This document shows, piece by piece, positions 58,575 to 64,000 of a DNA stretch of 64,000 nt. The stretch is from Tolypothrix sp. NIES-4075 (GTDB taxonomy: Bacteria; Cyanobacteriota; Cyanobacteriia; Cyanobacteriales; Nostocaceae): contig NZ_BDUC01000002.1 in NCBI RefSeq assembly GCF_002218085.1, positions 1,167,694-1,231,693 of the forward strand. The letters are read 5' to 3'. The notes beneath the pieces were generated by a model that saw only the letters and a program-made list of their open reading frames with translations, was not told where the DNA came from and searched no databases. The number at the start of each line of letters is the position of its first letter. Position 1 is the stretch's first letter. A program made the translations under genes and the position numbers.

Positions 58575-60707
58575 ATGGGCAAGGTAGTCGGCATCGACTT
58601 GGGTACAACCAACTCAGTAGTCGCCGTCATGGAGGGTGGCAAGCCGGTGGTGATTGCCAATGCAGAAGGAATGCGAACAACCCCCTCCGTCGTTGGCTTT
58701 AGCAAAGAAGGTGAAAGAGTCGTTGGGCAAATGGCACGGCGTCAAACCGTCCTCAACCCCCAAAATACCTTCTTTGCCGTAAAACGCTTCATTGGACGCA
58801 GGTATAGCGAACTGAGTCCAGAATCAAAGCGAGTACCCTACACGATTCGTAAAGACGAAGTAGGCAACATTAAAATAGTCTGTCCCAAACTCAGTAAAGA
58901 CTTCGCTCCAGAAGAAATTTCCGCAATGGTGCTGAAAAAGCTGGCAGACGATGCAAGTCGTTACTTAGGTGATACAGTCACCGGGGCAGTAATTACCGTA
59001 CCTGCTTATTTTAACGATTCTCAGCGCCAAGCGACACGAGATGCAGGCAGAATTGCCGGTTTAGATGTCCTGCGAATTCTTAACGAACCTACCGCCGCTT
59101 CTTTGGCTTATGGATTGGATCGCGGTGATACGGAGACAATCTTAGTATTCGATTTGGGTGGAGGCACCTTTGATGTATCGATTTTGGAAGTCGGTGATGG
59201 CGTGTTTGAAGTCAAATCAACTAGTGGAGATACGCAACTAGGTGGTAATGATTTTGACAAAAAAATTGTGGATTGGTTGGCAGAGAAATTTCTGGAAACA
59301 GAAGGCGTAGACTTAAGAAGAAGCGATCGCCAAGCTTTACAACGTCTAATGGAAGCTGCGGAAAAAGCCAAAATCGAACTTTCCGCCGTCAGCGTCACCG
59401 ATATTAACTTACCCTTCATTACCGCCACTGAAGAAGGTCCCAAACATATCGAAACTCGTCTAACTCGCGCCGAATTTGAAGGTTTATGCACTGATTTGGT
59501 AAGTCGCGTCAGAACCCCAGTCAAAAGAGCGCTGAAAGATGCCGGTTTGATACCTGAAGATATCGATGAAGTTGTCCTGGTGGGGGGTTGTACCCGCATC
59601 CCAATGGTAAAGCAGTTAGTGCGTGACTTAATCGGCATCGAACCTAACGAGAATGTTAACCCCGATGAAGTTGTGGCAGTGGGTGCGGCAATTCAAGCGG
59701 GTATTCTTGCAGGAGAACTTAAGGATGTGCTGCTTTTGGATGTTACGCCTTTATCTATCGGCTTGGAAACCATCGGCGGCGTGATGAAAAAGCTGATTCC
59801 CCGCAATACAACTATACCAGTACGTCGCTCTGACATTTTCTCGACATCAGAAAATAACCAAAATACTGTGGAAATTCACGCAGTCCAAGGTGAACGGGAA
59901 ATGGCAGCAAATAACAAGTCTTTGGGACGGTTCAAGCTGTATGGCATTCCCCCAGCACCAAGAGGAGTCCCGCAAATTCAGGTATCTTTTGATATCGATG
60001 CCAACGGTATTTTACAGGTAACAGCTTTAGATAGAACTACAGGCAGAGAGCAAAGTGTGACGATTCAAGGTGCTTCCACCTTAAGCGAGTCGGAAGTTAA
60101 CCGAATGATTCAGGATGCTCAAAAATATGCTGATGAAGACCGGGAACGCAAAGAACGTGTAGAAAAGCGCACCCGTGCCGAGGCTTTAATTTTATCAGCA
60201 GAAAGACAACTTAGAGAAGTGGCGCTAGATTTTGGAATGCAATTTGCCCGAAATCGGCGTCAACGAATTGACAGTATTTCTCGCGAACTACGCGAAAGTT
60301 TACAAAAAAATGACGATCGCGGTATTGACCAAACTTACGCTGACTTGCAAGATGCTTTATACGATCTAAATCGGGAAGTTCGCCAATATTACGATGATGA
60401 CGAAGAAGATGACTTGTTGGGTACGATTAAGGAAATCTTCACCGGCGAAAAAGAACGCGAGCGAGACAATTTAAGAGATAATTATCGCGATCGCGATAAT
60501 TATGGCAGAGACTACGGCAACAACAGAGACTACGGCAACAACAGGGATTACAGCGGCAATAAAGACTACGGCAACAACAGAGATTACAGCGGCAACCGCG
60601 ACTATAGAGACAAAGATCGTCCTTCCTCCTATGACAGCGGTTCCCAGAGGCGATCGCGTCCAAGTTACCAAGATAACTGGGATGATGAAGACGACGATTG
60701 GTTATAG
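58575..60707 (+). CDS. dnaK: Hsp70 chaperone DnaK with extended charged tail
   Basis: A 710-residue Hsp70. It has ATPase motifs VVGIDLGTTNSVVAVMEGG, VFDLGGGTFDVSILE and VVLVGGCTRIPMVK, linker DVLLLDVTPLSIGLET, and substrate domain through GRFKLYGIPPAPRGVPQIQV. From about residue 615 an unusual tail follows: ERERDNLRDNYRDRDNYGRD, then YGNN-RDYSGN repeats, ending DDEDDDWL. Cyanobacteria have several DnaKs; the long tail and the dnaJ gene next door suggest the membrane-associated DnaK3-type, but that is inference. A divergent M28 gene shares the upstream region. Confidence 0.95.
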   Translation: MGKVVGIDLGTTNSVVAVMEGGKPVVIANAEGMRTTPSVVGFSKEGERVVGQMARRQTVLNPQNTFFAVKRFIGRRYSELSPESKRVPYTIRKDEVGNIKIVCPKLSKDFAPEEISAMVLKKLADDASRYLGDTVTGAVITVPAYFNDSQRQATRDAGRIAGLDVLRILNEPTAASLAYGLDRGDTETILVFDLGGGTFDVSILEVGDGVFEVKSTSGDTQLGGNDFDKKIVDWLAEKFLETEGVDLRRSDRQALQRLMEAAEKAKIELSAVSVTDINLPFITATEEGPKHIETRLTRAEFEGLCTDLVSRVRTPVKRALKDAGLIPEDIDEVVLVGGCTRIPMVKQLVRDLIGIEPNENVNPDEVVAVGAAIQAGILAGELKDVLLLDVTPLSIGLETIGGVMKKLIPRNTTIPVRRSDIFSTSENNQNTVEIHAVQGEREMAANNKSLGRFKLYGIPPAPRGVPQIQVSFDIDANGILQVTALDRTTGREQSVTIQGASTLSESEVNRMIQDAQKYADEDRERKERVEKRTRAEALILSAERQLREVALDFGMQFARNRRQRIDSISRELRESLQKNDDRGIDQTYADLQDALYDLNREVRQYYDDDEEDDLLGTIKEIFTGEKERERDNLRDNYRDRDNYGRDYGNNRDYGNNRDYSGNKDYGNNRDYSGNRDYRDKDRPSSYDSGSQRRSRPSYQDNWDDEDDDWL

Positions 60708-60871
60708 TGCTTTTGAATGGGCGGAGTTTTCCTTCGCCTTTGTATCATCAGAAATTTAGTAGCACCAAAATGAAGTTGATTGATTCGGATTTGCTAATCG
60801 CTAACAAGTAATAGCTAATAGCACTATTAGCCATTAAACATTAATAAAATATCAAAATATTTCAACTGACT

Positions 60872-61867
60872 ATGCAAAATTTGCAGAATTTTCGCGATTA
60901 TTACGAAATTTTAGGAGTACCTAAAGAAGCCTCAAGTGAGGAAATTAAAAAGAATTATCGCCGATTAGCGCGGCAGTATCATCCAGACTTAAATCCGGGA
61001 AACAAAGCAGCCGAAGACAAATTTAAGGATATCGGTGAGGCTTATGAAATCCTTAGCGATCCAACCAAACGAGCCCAATACGATCAGTTTAGCCGCTACT
61101 GGAATCAAAGAGGTTTTAGTGGCAAACAGGCATCAAAAGGTAAAGGTTGGGGTAATCAGAAAAGCGATCGCACTAATACTCAAGATGTAAATCCCAGCGA
61201 TTTTGCCAACTTTGAAGACTTTATTAATCAAGTTGTCGGTGTAAAAAATGATAAAAATGGGGCAAGTGATTCTACTAATGGTGCTAACCGCGATCCCTAT
61301 CGTAGCCCCAGAAGCAAAGTTGAATACACAGTACCGAAAACTCCTCGCAGTACCCGTCGAGATATAGAAGCGAGATTAACTTTACCACTAGAAAAAGCTT
61401 ATGTAGGCGGTAATGAACGGATTCGCTTAGAAGATGGGCGATCGCTAGAAGTTACTATGCCTCCAGGTATGGTAACAGGTCAAACCATCCGCTTGCGTAA
61501 CCAAGGCATTGGTGGGGGAGACTTGTACCTAAAAATTACCGTCGAACCGCATCCTCTATTTAAACTAGAAGGCTTAAATATATTTTGCCAAGTACCTGTG
61601 ACTCCCAGCGAAGCCGTTTTAGGTGGACAAGTAGAAGCACCAACCCTGGATGGACCCGTGAAAATGTCAATTCCTCAAGGAGTTAGGTCTGGTCAACGAT
61701 TTCGTCTGGCAAATAAAGGCTACCCCAACGAAGGTGGTAAACGCGGCGATCAATTGGTGGAAATTCAAATAGTTACTCCGAAAACTATTAGCCAAGAAGA
61801 AAAAGAATTATACGAAAAATTGCGTCAAATTGAAACCTTTAAACCTCGCGCTGATTTACTGGGATAG
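60872..61867 (+). CDS. dnaJ: DnaJ-type co-chaperone (CbpA-like, no zinc finger)
   Basis: A 331-residue class B J-protein. J-domain at residues 9-74 with HPD (RQYHPDLNPG), a Gly/Asn/Ser-rich linker, then the C-terminal substrate domains (EARLTLPLEKAYVGGNERIR, GVRSGQRFRLANKGYPNEGG). The Cys-rich zinc finger is absent. It follows dnaK by 164 bp in the same direction and is its probable partner. Confidence 0.95.
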   Translation: MQNLQNFRDYYEILGVPKEASSEEIKKNYRRLARQYHPDLNPGNKAAEDKFKDIGEAYEILSDPTKRAQYDQFSRYWNQRGFSGKQASKGKGWGNQKSDRTNTQDVNPSDFANFEDFINQVVGVKNDKNGASDSTNGANRDPYRSPRSKVEYTVPKTPRSTRRDIEARLTLPLEKAYVGGNERIRLEDGRSLEVTMPPGMVTGQTIRLRNQGIGGGDLYLKITVEPHPLFKLEGLNIFCQVPVTPSEAVLGGQVEAPTLDGPVKMSIPQGVRSGQRFRLANKGYPNEGGKRGDQLVEIQIVTPKTISQEEKELYEKLRQIETFKPRADLLG

Positions 61868-61900
61868 GTATCAGGGAGTGTATCTACCTTTAATAATGAG

Positions 61901-61924
61901 TGCGATCGCTACTGCTAAATTTCA
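61901..61924. repeat. 24-bp direct repeat, left copy
   Basis: The 24 bases beginning TGCGATCGCTACTGCTAAAT are found again, exactly, at 62948-62971 inside the J-domain gene. Both copies start at a HIP1 octamer. The two copies flank the FIST/kinase remnant. Confidence 0.85.
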
Positions 61925-61981
61925 ACAAAATTTGGTATTTCCTGTCAATCCCTAAGTCCTAAAATAGACAAGCATTCCGCG

Positions 61982-62486
61982 TTATACTACTTTCGAGACT
62001 TGCTGGATAGGAATTTGAACTACAAACTCCGTTCCTTCTCCAGGTGTGGAAAAAAATTCTAATTTGCCGTGATGTTTTTCGGTGATGATTTGATAGCTGA
62101 TAGCCATTCCCATTCCTGTTCCCTTGCCCACAGGTTTTGTTGTAAAGAACGGATTGAAAATCTGTTTTTGAATCGATTCAGGAATCCCAGACCCATTGTC
62201 AGCGATGCCTTCGGCGGGCTTCGCCAACGCAATTTTTACCCATTGCGAATTAACAACAGAAGTACGAATCGTGATGCGACAGGGATTATCCCGGATTTCC
62301 TGATAAGTTCGTTTAGCATTGAATTCTTCCAGCGCATCAATTGCATTTACAAGAATGTTCATAAACACCTGGTTGACTTGTCCCGCGTTGCATTCTACAT
62401 TGCATAAATTGCCGTATACCGGGATAATGGGCGATCGCGCTTTGAGAATGAGGATCGTCACTATGACCAACAACAACTCGAAACAT
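61982..62486 (-). pseudogene. Fusion scar of a FIST-domain gene and a histidine kinase
   Basis: From the ATG at 62486 the minus strand reads MFRVVVGHSDDPHSQSAIAH, the typical N-terminus of FIST sensor proteins. At a HIP1 octamer (GCGCGATCGCCC, about 62430-62441) the similarity jumps, in another frame, to the end of a histidine kinase: VYGNLCNVECNAGQVNQVFM, NILVNAIDALEEF, ADNGSGIPESIQKQIFNPFF, TTKPVGKGTGMGMAISYQII. The kinase fragment lacks the phospho-acceptor histidine. A short Ala/Lys/Pro insertion (ALAKPAEG) before IADNGSG looks like a repeat fragment kept in frame. Neither half can be functional in the normal way. Confidence 0.75.
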
Positions 62487-62780
62487 AACTACCTCATTGT
62501 AAGTTTGACTCTTCAGCGTGCTAATCCAATTCGGGGTGCAGCACCCAATCCACCTACACCTAGATTTCCCACTTACTGCAACTAAATCTCACCTTACCTG
62601 ACTTTTTATCATCAAAATAAGTATGCGTGCTTCGGGGTGATAAAACAGTTCAGTACTGACGACAGAAACGCTGTGCAAAGTTGATGATATTGGTAATCAC
62701 TGGAAATCGGGTAAGAGATTGAGCGTGCGATCGCCCACCTCTACCATTGTCAGGTTTAAAATAAGAAAAAACTTGAGCTA
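62487..62780. other. Gene-free spacer
   Basis: About 290 bp between divergent units. A GGGGTGCAGCACCC palindrome lies at 62536-62549 and a HIP1-type octamer near 62728. No coding sequence recognised. Confidence 0.5.
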
Positions 62781-63341
62781 ATGGTGACTCAAACAGCCGT
62801 GAATCAAAACGGGGCAATGCCACAAAGGAGTGAACCTACCTATTACTCCTTGCTAGGACTGCATCCCTCGGCATCGGTAATCGAAATCCGTCATGCCTAT
62901 CGGGAACTAAGCAAACGCTTTCATCCAGATACAACAGAGTTACCTGCTGCGATCGCTACTGCTAAATTTCAGCAACTCAACGAAGCTTACGCCACTCTCA
63001 GCAGCCCAGAACGCCGTTTAAGCTACGATTTAAAAATAGGCTACTCTCGCTTTGGAGTGATTCAAGCACCCGCTGACTTGAACCATCCCGTCGCTAATTT
63101 TTATGATTGGTCAAAATCAGCTTACCTTGATGCCAGCGATCGCCCGCTCTCACAAGGCGAAATCTTTGCTTTATTTATTATGGGGTTAACTATTCTGGGT
63201 TGTTTGTTATTGGCGATCGCCATCGGCTTAACTCGCGGCGATGCTGCCTTCCAGACACAACTTACACCACCAACGCCAGTAGTTCAAGAGCAAATTTACC
63301 ACTTTTCTCAAACGAATAATTCTCTAGAAATTAACAAGTAA
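62781..63341 (+). CDS. J-domain membrane protein
   Basis: A 186-residue protein. The J-domain spans residues 19-85 (YYSLLGLHPSASVIEIRHAY, KRFHPDTTELP with the HPD triad, LNEAYATLSSPERRLSYD). A single membrane helix follows at about 131-153 (IFALFIMGLTILGCLLLAIA), with a short tail. Such membrane J-proteins are common in cyanobacteria and probably recruit an Hsp70 to membranes. Confidence 0.9.
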   Translation: MVTQTAVNQNGAMPQRSEPTYYSLLGLHPSASVIEIRHAYRELSKRFHPDTTELPAAIATAKFQQLNEAYATLSSPERRLSYDLKIGYSRFGVIQAPADLNHPVANFYDWSKSAYLDASDRPLSQGEIFALFIMGLTILGCLLLAIAIGLTRGDAAFQTQLTPPTPVVQEQIYHFSQTNNSLEINK

Positions 63342-63378
63342 AAATTATTTATTTTATCCTTGACTTTTGACGCAAATC

Positions 63379-63651
63379 ATGAATAAAGTTTCCGCCGATA
63401 CTCCCTTATATAACCACCCCCTACCTCAGATTGAGCAGTGGTTAAAAAACCAAGGCTGTCAGCAAGATGAGCAACAGCCGCATTGTTGGCATGTCCAGCG
63501 ACCTTTATGGCAAGCCGAAATCTGGCTCGACATTGAGCAAATCATCGTGCGATATTTCCCTTCTGGGGAAAAAGGGCAAGATATACAGCGATCGTTTAAG
63601 TACTCCCTCAGTCGGGAAGATATAGAACAAGCGGTTTTTTCAGGACCGTAA
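63379..63651 (+). CDS. DUF3143 family protein
   Basis: A 90-residue protein starting at ATG 63379 (MNKVSADTPLYNHPLPQIEQ); an upstream TTG is less likely. WLKNQGCQQDEQQPHCWHV, WQAEIWLDIEQIIVRY and FKYSLSREDIEQAVFSGP match the small cyanobacterial DUF3143 family, function unknown. It lies 37 bp after the J-domain gene and is probably co-transcribed. Confidence 0.88.
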   Translation: MNKVSADTPLYNHPLPQIEQWLKNQGCQQDEQQPHCWHVQRPLWQAEIWLDIEQIIVRYFPSGEKGQDIQRSFKYSLSREDIEQAVFSGP

Positions 63652-63654
63652 AAC

Positions 63655-63745
63655 AGGAGGGAAACAGGGGAGCAGGGGAAGCAGGGGAAGCAGGGGAAGC
63701 AGGGGAAGAAATTCCCCCAAGTCTTACCCTTGTCCCCTTGTCTTT
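63655..63745. repeat. G-rich/C-rich repeat between convergent genes
   Basis: GCAGGGGAA units repeated four times and then CCTTGTCCCCTTGTC. Same type as at 13.25 and 21.3 kb. Fills the space between the DUF3143 gene and uppS. Confidence 0.8.
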
Positions 63746-63748
63746 TCT

Positions 63749-64000
63749 TCACACCTTGCCAAACCGTCTTTCTCGTTGCTGATAAGCAGATAAAGCGCGG
63801 TGAAATTCGGCGCGGTCAAAATCGGGCCATAGAGTTTCGGTGATATAAATTTCCGCGTAAGCCATTTGCCAAAGAAGGAAATTTGAAATTCGCATTTCCC
63901 CACTGGTGCGGATTAATAAATCTGGATCGCAAATTCCTGCGGTGTAGAGATGACGCTCAAAAGTCGCTTCATCAATTTCATCAGGTTGAAGTAGACCTTG
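63749..64000 (-). CDS. uppS: Isoprenyl transferase (undecaprenyl diphosphate synthase), C-terminal part
   Basis: The last 83 codons of a cis-prenyltransferase that makes the lipid carrier for cell-wall synthesis. The gene enters from the right edge. DPDLLIRTSGEMRISNFLLW and QMAYAEIYITETLWPDFDRA are the conserved motifs that hold the isopentenyl diphosphate-binding Arg and Ser residues. The end is FHRALSAYQQRERRFGKV. The N-terminal catalytic Asp lies outside the window. Confidence 0.95.
   Translation of the reverse strand, partial: QGLLQPDEIDEATFERHLYTAGICDPDLLIRTSGEMRISNFLLWQMAYAEIYITETLWPDFDRAEFHRALSAYQQRERRFGKV

Noticed and set aside
60439..60759. Frames opposite and out of phase with the DnaK tail
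   Set aside because: They are shadows of the repetitive DnaK C-terminus.

Overview
The window is from a cyanobacterium, most likely a filamentous Nostocales-type species. The evidence is phycobilisome core genes (apcE with four linker repeats, then apcA-apcB-apcC), a cyanobacterial F-type ATP synthase operon with both b and b' subunits, a RuBisCO activase with RbcS-like tail domains, system II cytochrome c assembly genes, a tmRNA whose tag reads ANNIVKFARKDALVAA, very many HIP1 octamers (GCGATCGC), and intergenic heptamer repeats. I cannot name the genus.

Layout. 1-6.6 kb: end of a STAS-domain gene, carA, a lipoprotein aspartyl protease overlapping trpD tail to tail, a membrane protein, a DUF1830 protein and ssrA (tmRNA). 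6.7-13.1 kb: the minus-strand operon atpI-atpB-atpE-atpF'-atpF-atpH-atpA-atpG(gamma), several of whose spacers are filled with repeats. 13.4-17.4 kb: a methyltransferase, a secreted protein with a broken paralogue, and an AT-rich DNA methyltransferase fused to a nuclease-like domain. 17.8-23.3 kb: apcE and apcABC. 23.3-34.3 kb: a glycosyltransferase pseudogene, a GH74-like lipoprotein, three glycosyltransferases, a three-gene unit (membrane protein, lipoprotein, FHA protein) and ftsW.

34.5-39.3 kb holds a nested pair of group II introns (a twintron): a complete intron with its own RT-maturase-HNH protein lies inside the RT gene of another. The outer intron abuts a TPR gene that has lost its 5' end. 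40.3-41.1 kb is a repeat field with an 11-copy 21-bp array. 41-49.5 kb: small conserved cyanobacterial genes, ccdA-ccs1, two Uma2-type genes, a Nif11-like peptide, queF, a phasin-like gene, the SRP RNA gene (ffs), a YciI gene and thpR. 49.8-52.7 kb: a subtilase followed by a peptidoglycan-binding-domain protein. 52.9-55 kb: a RuBisCO activase with three tandem RbcS-like (SSUL) domains. 55-64 kb: Uma2, bestrophin, a decayed restriction enzyme, an M28 peptidase, dnaK-dnaJ, a FIST/histidine-kinase deletion scar, a J-domain membrane protein, DUF3143 and the end of uppS.

The strongest items for a second look are the three-SSUL activase, the twintron and its truncated TPR neighbour, the methyltransferase-nuclease fusion, the FIST/kinase fusion that seems to have formed at a HIP1 octamer, and several repeat elements that have entered coding sequences in frame (trpD, the FHA gene, the kinase remnant). 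I found no CRISPR array, prophage, rRNA or tRNA gene. Family assignments rest on reading motifs by eye; no database search was run.
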